From Burhinus oedicnemus (taxonomy: Eukaryota > Chordata > Aves > Charadriiformes > Burhinidae), in contig VFFE01006712.1 in NCBI GenBank assembly GCA_008921705.1, positions 186,001-250,000 of the forward strand: DNA of 64,000 nt, written 5' to 3'. Both the position numbers and the translations under genes were made by a program. Below the pieces are notes generated by a model. It was not told the origin of the DNA. It saw only the letters and a list, made by a program, of their open reading frames with translations, and made no database searches. This document shows, one piece after another, positions 12,101 to 25,292 of the stretch (positions within the stretch are counted from its first letter, which is position 1; each line of letters opens with the position of its first letter).

Positions 12101-15100
12101 AGCCTTCTGCAAGGAAAAAGACAGACCCGTTCTCTTTTCTCTGTCAGGTCAGCCAAGCTTCCTCTAGGTCATGGCTCTTCCCCAGGTCCCTGCTGTGACA
12201 GGCCCACACGTTTGCCTACACCCAGTCTAAGGCCGTTCTCCAAGGTTCCTGGCAGAGTACCTGCCACAGCAGGTATTTGGTGTCTATTTCTTAAACCTCC
12301 AACCTAACAATCTCCATGCTTAGAGCTAAAGCTGTTATCATCCTTTTTTACTAACCCCCTCCATTTTCTATTGTAAGCTCCTCTTTTCAGTGGTTTATGA
12401 CCCTCCAGACTTTGACCAGCACCCTTGAAATATTTGGTACTCTGTGCAGTTTCTTTTCCAATGCATGACATAGCACTGCAGCCCATCACTTGGTGAGCTA
12501 CGTCTTGTCAGCTGGGAGGTGAGGGGATGCAGCTTTTGAGGTCAGCCAAGCAATGTGTCACTCGGGCCCTTTTTGAGGACATTTCTACCGCTGCCATCCT
12601 CCTCACTGAATACCCCTGTGGCTTCTCCCACGCTCTGTGGCCTGTCGCATCTCATGTATCTGCTCAGCACACTGCCATAGTCATCTAACTAGTGGTGTCT
12701 TGGATGTCAGATTGAGTGGAAAAGGGAGCGTTGGGTATGTACGCAAGATGCAGCTTGGCTACAGGGCAAATCCAGATGAGAGCTAATTGTTCCAGTCTTA
12801 TGCTCAGTGCCCGAGATTATACAAGCTTGCCTGTCGCTGCCTCTGGCTGACTTCTGAAAAACCAAACTGCTGCTTCTTCTTCCCAGGATGAAAGTAGGGG
12901 AGACACACCATTTTCTCATTAAAAAAAACCTCAGCCCCCCCCCCCCCTTCTTTTCTTTAAATATAGTGCCTTCCCTACATTAGAACAGGACTCCCAAATT
13001 TGGCAGGAGATGGCCTTTGTCCCAGAGAAAACAGCAGAGTTTACAGCAAAGACGTGTTTTGTAGCCATCCTAAAGAAATACCTTTTGATCCAAATAGGTC
13101 AGTATTTTTTGTGTCATTTTTAAGGTGTGATTTAGATCTTCTATGTATTTTAAATGCATATTATATATACCCTATATCTTCTCATTTAGATTGGGCTTTA
13201 CAAACTTGGCTATTTGAGAACATTATTTGAATCTATTTTTTCTCATTACCATCTGATGCTTTTCTATCAGCTGGCTGTCCAGGCCCTAGATGTTTCTGAT
13301 AGGCACTTCCATTTGAGTACTGAAAATACAGTGTAGCAATTGCGTTAAGTTGTCCAGTAGTTTCAAAATAAGAAATAGAATAATTTTAATGTTAAATTGC
13401 CTGCTGCTTTTTCATCTGCTAAACTGTAATCTTCCTGTAGGTTACATCAACTTGAGCTATATTTTGCTGGAGGCCTTCCAGCACATAGAAACAGAGAACT
13501 TTCAAAGATAACACCTTCTAAAGGCAGGCTGTGAAGCTGCAAAGACAATGAAACCAAAAGTGTGTAAATAAATATAGCACATGGGTTCAAAAATAAAACT
13601 CTGGGGTCACTTCCTACAGAGTAGTCTAACACTTCTTGAAATCCTTTGGTGTTTCTTCCATTGTTAACGTATCCCAGAATGTACCATGGTGAGACCACAA
13701 CCACCCTGAGACTCCACTGCTTGCCTTCACCACTACCAAAGCAGCTGTGTTTGGGCTGAAGTGGCTCGGAGAGACAGAAGGAGCATAGCAAACGAGATCA
13801 CACTGTTCCGCTCTGTTTCCCAAGACGTGGCACAGGACTGGGGGAAGGACGGCCACCCAACAGCCAGACAGCATGCTCAGAGGCACCAAGCAATACAACT
13901 CTTCTGCCAGTTGTACAAGCACAACTCCAGCGCCTCAAGTGTCCTGTGCATCAAGCCACGCAAGCCATCACCATGCCATCTTCATCCTGGGGCATATCTA
14001 ATTAAAAGAGTAACTTTGATGCTGCATTTTTTTCTGGTGGCCAGAACACCAAGAAAAAGTGAGATTACTGACACTAAGGAAGCAGATGAGTTACCTAAGC
14101 ATAAATCACAGTTAACAGCTACAGCAGCCCTGGACATCAAACAAAAACCTAGAGAAACATTAAGTACATTTGGGGTTCATTGCAAGGGATGCCTAGAGGT
14201 CACTTGTCCTTTGGACTCATCATACCATCCTTGTCCCCTCTGGAAAGCTGGGACATTCAGGCCACCTGGGATTTAGAGTCATTAAGGAAGGACATACTTT
14301 ATGATCCTTCCTTACTTCTGGTCCATTGCTTTCATTTCTTGCTGCAATTGCATACTTTTAATCTTTTATCTGCAACTGTGAGAATAGAAATGTACTTTTA
14401 AAAAAAAAAAACACAAAACTTTCAAAAAACCCCTGAACTTCTAATTTGCTTGTTCCCAGGAACTGGATTGTAAGTAAATCATATTTTAGGATTATAATAT
14501 GAGGCACATAAAAATCAAAACAATTGGCTATGTTGGTGTAAACATGTAAGTGAAAGACTGTGAGCATGACAGCTAACTAAGTTTGCTTTCCAATAGGTTT
14601 GTCTCATAATAAATGAGTTTTTAAACTCAATTATAGAAGACTGCAGCGGAAGGTCACCCTTAAGAGATACTGGGGACACATAATGAATGTCGTATTTCAG
14701 GAACAGCTGTGATCAGAGCTTTCTCCTTTTTAATTATCAGAAGAGGAAGATGAGAGGAAAAAATACAAAAACCATCACAACAGAACCTAAACTAGAGTGG
14801 ATTCTCTGGTGTCTAATTTGAGTTCATGTCACATTGCATTTTTCTTTTTGATGAGAACATTAATAAGGATTCTTCTGCTCTAGCGACATGTGAAGAACTC
14901 AGTGTCAAAGACCTCTGTCCACCTAATAAGTTTCAAAATCTCAATCAGATTTACAAGGAAGAATTGAGACCAACAGACAGATTTATTAACATATTGACAC
15001 AGACACAGTGACAATGCAGGCTTTCCTTCCTAAGGAAACAAGCTAAAGATGTGAAAACAGAAGGATACGTACCAAAACCCCATCCACAATCATTTCTGTT

Positions 15101-17394
15101 TTACACATCTTTCCGTCCCTTCTTTCTGATCTATATTTTTTCTGTGCAGAGGGGAGACTCTTGCAAACTCTTCAGGACAGAGATATTATCTAAACATAGA
15201 GGGAAAATCTGCTGACTGATGCCTCTGCCTTTATCGAAGATCTTCAACTGTGGATGCCGTGGCTAGCTGGGGCTTTGCATTCCTCAGTTAATATTAAACT
15301 TGTAACATAGCTGCAGCTAACATGGGATCCTGGATTCTTCAATGAGAGAAAATTCCCATTAGTCATGAAAAATTTAGCTCAAATAAGCAATGCAGGACTG
15401 GATCATTATCTATTATTAATCCTTTTTTCAAGCGAAAGTAATTATGAGATAAACAAGTTCTGTTCTTGCAAAAAAAAAAAAGAATAGTCCCCAGTGTTTT
15501 CAGAAAGGATGTATTTTATTTTGTAATTGCCTTTTTACAGAAAATCATTGGAAGACTAGGCAGGAAAAATAATTGTTATTTTTTGGCAGACTAAGTTGGG
15601 GTGTGTTTTATTTACTTTGAACAGGAACGTTTCTACTAAACTTCCAGATAGAACCAACCACACTAGAAGGCTAGAATCATAATTAACTGAAAACAAACAG
15701 TGTCACCATATTATTTTTCTCTCCATATGTACTTACTCAGTCACTGTATGTATTTTAACTCGCAGTCTGATACATAAACACATATGTTATGCAAAAGCAC
15801 CCACACCACAAAGAGGTAGGTAAAGCTCTGACTATTTCCACTGCATTAGCATGTGCAAGTTGTACACCAGGCAGCAGGAGATGACATTTGACTCAGGTGA
15901 TTAGTGGCTTCCACCTTTAACTGTGTTCTATTCATTTAGAGAGTAGTGCACATCAGTGTTCTCCTGCATCAGATTGAAACCATTCGTCTCAAACTTTTTT
16001 TGCGTGTGTGTGTGTTTGTGTAACGTTTGGATGCGTTGCATTCCAGGGAGCTGCCTTTTTACTTATTTATGTTTGTAGTTTTACAGGGGCTTAGTTCCCT
16101 TGGGTACAGTTTACTCTCAAGTACCACATTCAGGAGGCAAAAAGATCTTAAAGTGGACATAAATTACATTTGGCTGAGTACAAGACTCAATCGATACACT
16201 TTAAACATTTGAATACTTCCTGAAATGCTGCTGGCACATCTGGGTTTGCTAAACAGACACCGGGGGGAAGTTGAGGAATTGACTATAACCTCGGGAGACC
16301 AGTGTGCTGAGGCTCCATCTAGAGTCAGTGGAGAGAGACCGGGTCCAAAATTAGCCTCCTTGCAGAGTTTTCTTTTCTCTGTTGGCTGCAAAGATGCTTA
16401 GGGAGACCAACCTTGCTATTCTGGAGTTAATCTTTCTGAATGTTTCCTAAGAACTTTTTCATAAACCCTATAAAATGAGGCTAAGGGCCCAAACCTGGTC
16501 TATACGCACCCAATCTTGTGTCGACTTCCAAGGGCTTTGGATCAAACAGCGGCCATCTCACAGAGCTACTGCAGAGGAAGCTTGCTTGTGTAGAGAGTGA
16601 GGCTTTTTCTTCACGGTTATCACCAATGTGCTCCAATGTGTGTACAAACACACTGGAAAAGTGTTCTGTAGTTGTCTGCAGAGAAATGCACTCACACGGA
16701 AGACTAAAAATAAAAAATGGCTGTTATTTTAATGTTTAACCTCCGTCTTAGAGCTCTAGACTCCAAAAGGGCATGATGCGTTAGTCCAGAACACCTCAAA
16801 GGAGAGTACATTTTGAAGTGCAGACTATGCTTTAAATACTTCCACAGGAGAGTTGGGTTTGCCCACAGACCGTTAACAACTGGTAAATTCATCATAACAA
16901 GGTGAGCTGCTGTACCATCACATTGAAACTGATCATTTAAATCTATGCTTCTTGTTTACCGAGTTCCCCTCTGTTTCCCCCAAAAACAATACAGTAGCTG
17001 AACTATGTCAGTATTTGGCACGCTGTTTTAAGAGCACAAAATGCCTTGTACAATTATATGAAATACCATACGGAAAAGCAACTGGAGATGACCTACTGGC
17101 TATTAAGGACTAGATGCTAACTTCGTCACATTTCTGCTTTTGCTCCAACCTCCGCTGGGACTCTGGTGTATGCTGGCATGCAGCATGATGTCTGCAGGGC
17201 TTCCCCTAGTCCCTGGTGGAGACAATGAACGTCTTCTCACTGCATTCTCTCACTTTTGGGTTTGGCTCTGTTTTGCTTCTGCAGCTATAATGTTGGTTAT
17301 CATTGCTGATCCAAGACCAATAGTCCCAGGTTGCTAAAGCAATAAATCTAACAGCTCAGCTTCTTAAATCCTGTCTTTTTTTGCCTTTCCCTAG
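6116..17394. other. Non-coding stretch upstream of the opsin TM6-TM7 exon
   Basis: I searched by eye for the earlier opsin exons (TM1-TM5, with a SYERY-like motif and a GWS-like loop) and did not find them. The longest frame, 13761-14276 (+, 171 codons), has no recognisable fold and overlaps frames on the other strand. There is a 13-base C run at 12935-12947 and a short (TG)n near 16000. The stretch is most likely opsin intron or 5' flank. Confidence 0.45.
12935..12947 (+). repeat. Poly(C) tract, 13 bases
   Basis: A run of 13 C follows an A-rich stretch and precedes ttcttttcttt. It is a simple low-complexity tract. Confidence 0.9.
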
Positions 17395-17628
17395 GTTGGA
17401 AAAATCCACAAAAACGCTGCCCGCAAAAGAGAATACCACGTACTGTTCATGGTAATCACTACAGTTATCTGTTACCTCGTGTGTTGGATTCCCTACGGAG
17501 TTATAGCATTACTTGCAACATTTGGTAAGCCAGGTGTGGTGAGTCCAGTTGCAAGCATCATACCTTCCATCCTAGCAAAAAGCAGCACTGTTTGCAATCC
17601 AATTATCTACATACTTATGAATAAGCAG
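17395..17628 (+). CDS. TMTOPS: TMT-type (OPN3-related) opsin, penultimate coding exon (TM6-TM7)
   Basis: This exon encodes 78 codons of a non-visual opsin, a retinal-binding G-protein-coupled receptor of the cell membrane. It opens with the end of cytoplasmic loop 3 (VGKIHKNAARKREYH), a signature I associate with TMT opsins. TM6 follows with the CWIPY motif at exon residues 30-34, then a short extracellular loop, then TM7 with AKSS and NPIIY. The lysine at exon residue 62 (17578-17580) is the Schiff-base lysine equivalent to rhodopsin Lys296, and it is present. The exon is bounded by a pyrimidine-rich tract ending ccctag before 17395 and by CAG|gtaaga after 17628; both ends are phase 0. Its reading joins exactly to the exon at 44327. 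By family knowledge, TMT opsins are bistable Gi/Go-type photopigments of brain and retina. Earlier exons were not found in the window. The subtype (TMT1, 2 or 3) is not settled, and OPN3 itself is less likely from the loop and tail sequence. Confidence 0.93.
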
Positions 17629-20600
17629 GTAAGAGATATATTATTTTTAAATTGTATTTTCTTCAGCATCTGTCAGGCATTCTTGACCACTGTGACTACC
17701 AGCCCTATAGACGTGTCTTTGGGAGAAGGGCGTTCGAGGCTTGTCCAGACGATATCACTGGAGTCTTGGGGCAGAAGTGTTTGCAGTCAACATAATATAT
17801 TGCAAGATAGGAAGAACAGATAAACGCTTGCTTACTGAAATTGCGTGTGCTCTTCTGAGGACACTCTGGGTGTTAATTTGTATGCTGCGGAGTTACCAAA
17901 GGTATTGGCATCTATTTACAAGAAGAATACTCAAACATTTGGGGGGATGGTGGAGAAAAGAGGAAGGGGTTTCATGACCTTGAAAACAATATCAAGGAAG
18001 AGACCATTTGCAAATACTTACCATTTTCATGACAGATCCCCTTGAAAACAAATGGTCATTGCAATTACAGTTTTTGTGGACTTCTGCATCCTTCCTGTTA
18101 AATTCCCAGTTCAGCTACATGCCAAAATAGATAGTGAGTTTTGTCTCATGAGGACCAAGGCCAATTCTAACACTTCTTAAAATGCCTAGATCCAGTTCAG
18201 GTCCCTCGTTCCTGTAAATGGCATTTTCAGTACACAAAAGTGAACTTCCTAATGTTTCTGTGTTAACAACTCTGACTCTAAGGTTTGATAATGACAGATC
18301 TGGAAGTTTTAAGTGTTTTACAGTAAGACATTTGGAAAATACATATAATTTACAAAAATGCCTTACCTTTTTTATTACATTATGTGTTAAAGGTTGTTCT
18401 CAATTTCCTTTCTTCATTATGTCCATTACAGTATTATAAAGCAAATAACCCCCCTTTTATCCTTTCTTGCTCAGTGCATGCTGGAGCCTACCCTTAGTAT
18501 TTATCAACAGCAGCATTATATTATTATGGAGCCTAGATAAGGGAAAAGTTGAATGTAACAGCCAAATATATTCCAGTTTTGCCACAGCCTGAGATCATTC
18601 TTTGTCTGGTTTATCTAACCTAAAGTTCTTAAACAAGGAATGAATCTACTCCTGGAGTTTGAGGGAAAGATCTCAGGCAAGAAGGAAAAAGTACTATTGC
18701 CTTCCCCAAGACCAGCACTTAATTTCCAAAGTCTAGTTTGAGCTGACATTGAAAAAGATAGAGCTCCATTTGAAAAGTGCTAATGCTGAAGCAAAATAGT
18801 AACTTTTTCTCCTTCCCTTTATCTTTTACAATTCTTATGGAAGCTTCTCAACAGCAGCACCTGTCTTGCTACTTTATTCTCTAAGCACTTTGACTGAGGT
18901 CCTTGACTTCCATGAGATCATCTGACCGTACTGTGGTCACTGGAGCAGGCTATAGCAATGATGGCAAGTACATTTTGGCATTGTCTTTACAGATGGAGCA
19001 CATCCAAATAGCAAAAGTATGGATGCCGGGGGAAAGATACAGCTCCTAAAACACATGAACTCAGTACAGAGCCTTGGGTGCCTCCATGTCTCGAGAACAG
19101 AATCACATGCACAATGACCTGTGCTGACAACCTGGCATCCACAGATATACACACAATTAAGGCTGGTTTTTTATTCTCAAAGTGCTCCGAGCAGTTACTG
19201 AGAACTGTGGATTCTGCAGCATCAAAGGCTTATGAGCCAGTCATGCTGCTGTGGGTGTGCTGAGGCAAAAACCAAAGGCTCACTGTTGAGAAAAAGTTGA
19301 TTAGCAAGAATAAAACCAGGGTGCTTGCACACCACAGGAATGTAGCAAGCTCTCTAAAATCACTCTCTCCTTGCAGTAACTGCCTCTTTCAGCTATAAAG
19401 GAAATACTTCTGAATGCTTGCTTCTCAGTATGGGGTTTACTTTTGATCCAGTTCATCATCTCTTATAAGGAGAGATGAGTGTGGGATGATCTGTCTACAA
19501 GAGGAAGATCTGTTAGGATAGTTTTGAAGCAAGGCAGGCTGTTTCTTAGCTCTAGGAACTCAAAAGGCTGTGCAGCAATTCAGGAGCACCATGGAGCAGA
19601 ACTGGAAACAGTTTCTTAAATGTCCTTCCTTCGTCTCCAGTCACACGGGAGACCGATGTATTACATTTCTCTTTGAACACTGGGAATGTTTCATTTCTTT
19701 CCCACTGCTTACTGTTCCACAGCTGCCACCATTTAACAAAAAAAATGCAAGGGGGCAAAGTCAAATCAGTCTTGGAGGGTGGATCGTTAGTTGCCAGCTG
19801 GAAGTCTCTGCATGATTTGGGGGGTTTTCATAGTTAGCTTCCTTATTGTTGCAGAAATCAAGACAAAAATCACTCCTGAAAAGGAGCTCAGTCAGATTTG
19901 GGGTAAATACTTTTCACTGTAATAAAACCAAAATAATAGCTAATGCCCAGCATTAATCTGCAGTTCTCATCTGCTGTGCCACTGTGTATTAGCAGTAAAA
20001 ATAATTGTTTTTATCTGACACTGAGGAATGAGCTTCAAAAAGGGCGCAACACATCCCTCCATCGGTTCCCCTTCCTTTCAGAACAGGAACAGTAGTAACA
20101 CCCTCATCCCATGCGTCACCGGTGTTCACAGCACCTCAGCTACTCTGTAGTTGTTCTCATTCTTTTTTGTAAATTCAACACCTCAGGAAAAGCTGTCTTC
20201 TTCCCATCACGCAGCTTTTCTGGGCTTTGTGCTTAACTGAGAATTGTCACAGGAGGCTGGTGCCTCCCAACACAGAAATTATCTGGCCTGCATTTTTCAC
20301 GGTCCTCTCTTTCCGAATGTGAGATGCCACAGTAGGCTATTTACTCCTGCAATTACAAATATGCTGAGAACATATGGCTTAATTTTTCGTTCTCTGTGCA
20401 TAAGCTAACCTTTTTGCTCTGGGACATGCCCTGAAGATTGCAAAACTGCATTGGTTGACTGCTGCTGTGCTGTTAGCTTCCAGCTATCATAAATCAATGA
20501 TGTGGAGTATCGTCAGCCTCTAAGTCAGCCTTAAAACTCATCCTGCAGAGCACACGTTTAAATTAACTCTCAAGCAGGCCCTGAGTCACTTTCATGGTCC

Positions 20601-22327
20601 AGGAACCCCAGAGAAAAAGTTTTGTCTTTGCCGTTGCCTTCTGCACTTGACCTGAGGCGATAAAACGCTGGGGAAAATGATGAATTTTTTTCCAGTCGCA
20701 GGGACTCCCTCAGGTGGGAGGGCTTGGGGCACACCGCTCTCCTCCTTCCTCTGCTCTCCTCCAGGGGGACAGAGATGCAACATTTAAGCTGGACTGTTGC
20801 TGGGCTGATACCATCAGGCCAGGCAGACATTAAGCTTTGTTGACAAAGCTGTAAAGCACTAAGCTGCCTGAGACTGAGTGATGTTCCAGGGGGGAAGCTG
20901 GAGGAGGCAGTAGAGAAGAAGACTCCATTTTCCCTCTTTTCTCACTATGGATGGCTCTTTTGCCCCCTAACAACACAGCCGTGTCTGTCTAGCTGTTGTG
21001 TGTCTAGAGCAGCCCTCCCAAAGGGCAGGCCCCTAAAAATGCAGGACACAGCCAAGTACCCTGCCAGCTGGGCTGGCACTGCCCCGCAGTTGCAGGGTCA
21101 GCATGCTTAGGCTTTCAGTCTTTTATAGTTGTACAGTTAATGTAGTTATGCAGATTTTCTGTTTCATCCTCTCTTACTGCTCTCAGTGTCTTTTATTCCC
21201 ACCACAGCTCCCTGTCAAGTTCGCATTGTCTCTCTTCAAACTTCCACCCATGCAGCCACCCCAAACAGATTTTTAATGACAGCTTCAACTACCTTCCTTT
21301 CACCATGACACAAACGTGCTTGTGTTACATGCAAGCAGGTATTAAGCATTCACCCAAGAGATATGGAGCTTACCCATAGCCATGGGCTTGCTGTTGAGGA
21401 GATGATTGCTCGGGGCATCTTGCTTTCATGTATTCCATAGGAAAGCACAGGAACCCCGACATGGAAGAGCTTTCTGGCTGGTGTAACTGTGTTTGAGGAC
21501 ATACTGCACTGAGAACCAGGGATCATTAGCTGGACAACATAGTGGTGTGGCAGCTTTTGAGGTTAACCTTATCTTATGTATCAGAACTTCATTTTTTATT
21601 GATATGGAAGTCAAGATATGAATAATGAGTGCTTGAGAGAGTATGGTTATGGATGAGACACAGTGAGATTGAGTGAATCTGCACTCACTATTTCACATAA
21701 TATCAAGTTAGCCCAGAGAGAAAACAGGAATTTGCTGCATTGCTACTGACAGACAAATTTAAGTCAAATTAAACCTGCATCACTCGAAGATCTACAGACC
21801 TGATCACTTGGAAGCCACTGATCAGATTATAAATCACAACCTTAGTTGCTCCGCTGCAGCTCATGGGCTTCCCACCTAAGGCTCCCTGGACTACTGAAAC
21901 TCAGGCTAGCACATCTAATACTATTTTGCATATTACAATTTAGAAAAAAGCCCACCCAAACCCTGTGATCAGAAACGTGCTATTTCTGGTGTCAGAAGGT
22001 GCCCCTGAGCAAAAGTAAGGAGGGAGAGTGTGAGGGAAGGGATGTATTAGATGTGAGTAAAAGTCCCTGATTAGCAGTTTGATTTCTACTCTCTGTCTTC
22101 TTGTATTAAAATCATTGCGCTTTTAAAAATAGAAGCTGACCCTGCCATTTTCCCCAAAGATTTGGAGAAGTCATGCTGAAAAGAATATACACACTTACTT
22201 GAAAATAATTAATACTATGACCTTTCCAAATTTATCATGTATTGGAGGGGTGGAGGAGGAGGGTGGGCTGGGTGAGGGAGAAATTAAATAGAAAGCATGA
22301 ACAAACTAAGCCAATTACCAAGACTAC

Positions 22328-22345
22328 TTTTTTTTTTTTTTTTTT
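22328..22345 (+). repeat. Poly(T) tract, 18 bases
   Basis: An uninterrupted T run after agactac, followed by ggtggac. No retroposon body is recognisable on either side. Confidence 0.9.
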
Positions 22346-23224
22346 GGTGGACAATGAGATTCAAATAATAATAAAGTACTTTAGAGTGTTCCTCAATGAG
22401 ACCTGGACCCAGCGTGCGCAACTGTGCTTCTCAGGAGTGAGCACTTACTCAGGCACACAGCCCTGTTGCTCCAGTGGGACTGCTCACACATTGAATTGTC
22501 TTAACATTTATCTTCATTATTCATGCACACAAGGTAAAATAGCTGCCCTGGCCCAAGCGGAGAGCCTCTGCGGAAGGGCTGTGAAGAAGTGGGGGAACGT
22601 TGTTGGAGTCTGATGTGTGATAAGCAGGAGTTAACCCAGCAGGGACATGAAGTTTCCCCCGCAGGTTAGAACTATGAGCAAAAGGAAAGGCTTTTTCATA
22701 TTATTTTGCTACATTAGGATGCACGATAGCACACCATCCAGAGAGCTGGTACTGACTCGGATCACAAGTCAGACACCTCCAAGGCACGCTGTGGTTGCAG
22801 CGGTCCCCGGGAAGCTGTACCACCACCACCACCTGCCTCTCACCTAGTGGCTTGCTACCCATGCCAGCCCCTCTTCCAGGGCCTTCGTGGAACGTCCCTG
22901 CACCAGACGAGGAACAAGGAGTCCTTCTTTCTTTAATGATAATCTGCCTATGCCTTGTATACCTATTTTTCTAGCCACCCTTTTCAGTCCTTCTTGATCT
23001 TACCTTATGCACTGAGCAGGGAGAAATGCATTCACACTTCTAGAAACAGAGCTACATATGACAGTCATAAAAAAATAATAATAACCTGAACATTTCCCAA
23101 CTGGCTGTATAATAGCTGTATTTTCACAGTCAGTTTTCATGTGGTATTGTGCAATTTTCAGTATTTCCAACAAAAGGTAATGTTTCATTTTTAAAGCTGC
23201 AGGAATATGTGGATAGGTTAATGC

Positions 23225-23241
23225 TTTTTTTTTTTTTTTTT
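23225..23241 (+). repeat. Poly(T) tract, 17 bases
   Basis: An uninterrupted T run inside the opsin intron, followed by aaagctgctc. Confidence 0.9.
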
Positions 23242-24087
23242 AAAGCTGCTCATTTTCCCACTTGAGGACACAAAACTACACATCTGGAAAGACAGTATAC
23301 AAAGCAGGGACAATTGTGTCAAGCCTCATTTTATGCACCAATTGGAACACACCTATTAAGTCCTGAAAAGAGACCTTGTCTGTTTAGTTCCTGCCCTTCC
23401 AGAGGTTCATGGGCTTACCATAAGATTTATTATCATAAGTTGTTACAATTTTTCATTCAGAATTATGTATATGTTAATACTCATGATTGGTTTTTTATGT
23501 CTTCTTTTCACTGGTAGCTGGGCTGACTTTGAGTAAATAATAGTCAACATAAAGAAGTGATGCTGCACTTCTCAGTCATCTGGAAATGGCAAGAATTTTT
23601 GTCCAAATAGAATTGCACACTCAAGCTTTTAAGCTCAAAATGGACAAAGTAAAAATGATCTCTTAGTGCAGAATACTCTACACTAAGTACAATACTATAG
23701 TACAGTTCAGAAGTGTTTTGACTTCATTTCTCTCCCAACATGTGGTGTTATGACTTTTTAAAGTTGAGGGGCAAAGAGAAGAAAGGTCTCAAGGGCACCT
23801 TTGCTGCTGTCATAAGCTATAACTGCATTTCACACAGTGAGTTCAAAATTACTTTCGGAATTTCTCTTGCAGCTCATGACAAAAAGATCAGTTCAGGCAA
23901 AAAACCTGGGCATTTAACTAAGGTCCCAAGCAGCCCCAGCCAGCCTTCATGCTGCCCCAGTCTACATCCTTGGTACAACCCGTCTGAGTATGTTGACATG
24001 AGCTCAGGCTTGTCCTGCCTGCCATGTGGATGCTCTCTGCAGGCTGAACTGGCTTCAATATCACAGAAAGGTTTAGGACTTACTTAG

Positions 24088-24735
24088 AATCATAGAATGG
24101 TTAGAGTTGGAAGGGACCTTAAAGATCATCTAGTGCCAACGCCCTGCCATGGGCAGCGACACCTCCCATTAGACCAGGTTGCTCAAAGCCCCATCCAACC
24201 TGGCCTTGAACACTTCCACGGATGGGGTCTCCACAACTTCTCTGGGCAACCTGTTCCAGTGTCTCACCACCCTCAGAGTAAAGAATTTCTTCCTAATATC
24301 TAATCTAAATCTACCCTCTTTCAGTTTAAAACCGTTAGCCCTCATCCTATCGCTACACTCCCTGATAAAGAGTCCCTCTTCACCTTTTCTGTAGACCCCT
24401 TTAAGTACTCAAAGACTGCTATAAAGTCACACGGAGCCTTCTGTTCTCCAGGCTGAAGAAACTCAACTCTCTCAACCTGTCTTCATAGGAGAGGTGCTCC
24501 AGCCCTCTGACCATCGTTGTGGACCTCCTCTGAACTCGCTCCAACACCTTCATGTCCTTCTTATGTTGAGGGCTCCAGACCTGGATGCAGTACTCCAGGT
24601 GGGGTCTCACGAGAGTGGAGTAGAGGAACAGAATGACTTCCCTTGACCTGCTGGCCACGCTTCTTTTGATGCAGCCCAGGATGCCGTTGACTTTCTGGGC
24701 TGCGAGTGCACATTTCTGGGCTGCAAGCACACATT
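24088..24735 (-). mobile_element. CR1 LINE, 5'-truncated, - strand
   Basis: The + strand begins with aatcatagaatggttagag, the reverse complement of an avian CR1 3' end. Read on the - strand, 24419-24730 encodes the C-terminal end of the CR1 ORF2 reverse transcriptase, including the [20 protein letters not shown] and [14 protein letters not shown] segments. The frame is broken downstream and the element is cut at its 5' end, as is usual for CR1. A 21-base tandem duplication lies at the truncated end (24692-24733). The copy is not mobile. Confidence 0.93.
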
Positions 24736-25292
24736 AGAACTTCTTTAGACACAGGGCAAAAGTAAGAAGCAGGCAGCCAGGCCACCTCTCATGTAAGCAA
24801 ACTATTAAATAAAGTTGGAAACTAATACACATGAATGAATGCAAATACAGCATAAGTCCATGTGTTTTAGACTATGCAACTTATGGTTAGGGAAGGCAGT
24901 AATGGAAATGACATCCAGTTAAAAGATCTTCCTTCCTGGAAGACACAGAAAGTGAGGGGCAGCAGTTATCTCTTTATATATGATTTTAAACAGCATCTAG
25001 TATGTTGCTGTCTCTTCCTATAGTGCTCTTTTGATAGCACTGGAGAAACATGGGGCTTCATAGAAATGGGAAGAGACCTCTGCATTAGACAAGGGAAATG
25101 AACGGGTCAGAACACCTAGGGGAAGATGCAATGAGAAGGGTTTGTAGCAAAGACAATGGGATCCTTTTGTAGTTCATATCCACCCTGCAAAAGAAAACAG
25201 GCATTTCTGAAAGAACAAGAAAAGAGGAGACTCCAAAGAAAGTGAAGCTGAGGTCAAATTTGAAGTGACAAGCAACGCAGAAAGAGAGAGGG
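24736..25292. other. Opsin intron between two CR1 copies
   Basis: About 550 bases of unique-looking, AT-leaning sequence. No gene or repeat recognised. Confidence 0.6.

Larger units (their letters stand above)
17629..24087 (+). other. Opsin intron, first part
   Basis: This is intronic sequence after the TM7 exon. The exon frame stays open for 64 further codons into it, to a stop at 17821-17823. The rest shows no supported gene. Poly(T) runs of 18 and 17 bases lie at 22328-22345 and 23225-23241. GC-richer patches near 20700-21100 hold only short frames with no known domain. Confidence 0.7.

Noticed and set aside
13761..14276. 171-codon + strand frame upstream of the opsin exon
   Set aside because: No recognisable domain, mixed composition and overlap with frames on the other strand. 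One frame of this length is expected by chance among six frames of 64 kb.
17140..17337. Leu/Met-rich + strand frame just before the opsin TM6 exon, possibly an earlier opsin exon
   Set aside because: It has a hydrophobic stretch but none of the opsin motifs, and it ends in a stop before the true acceptor at 17394.
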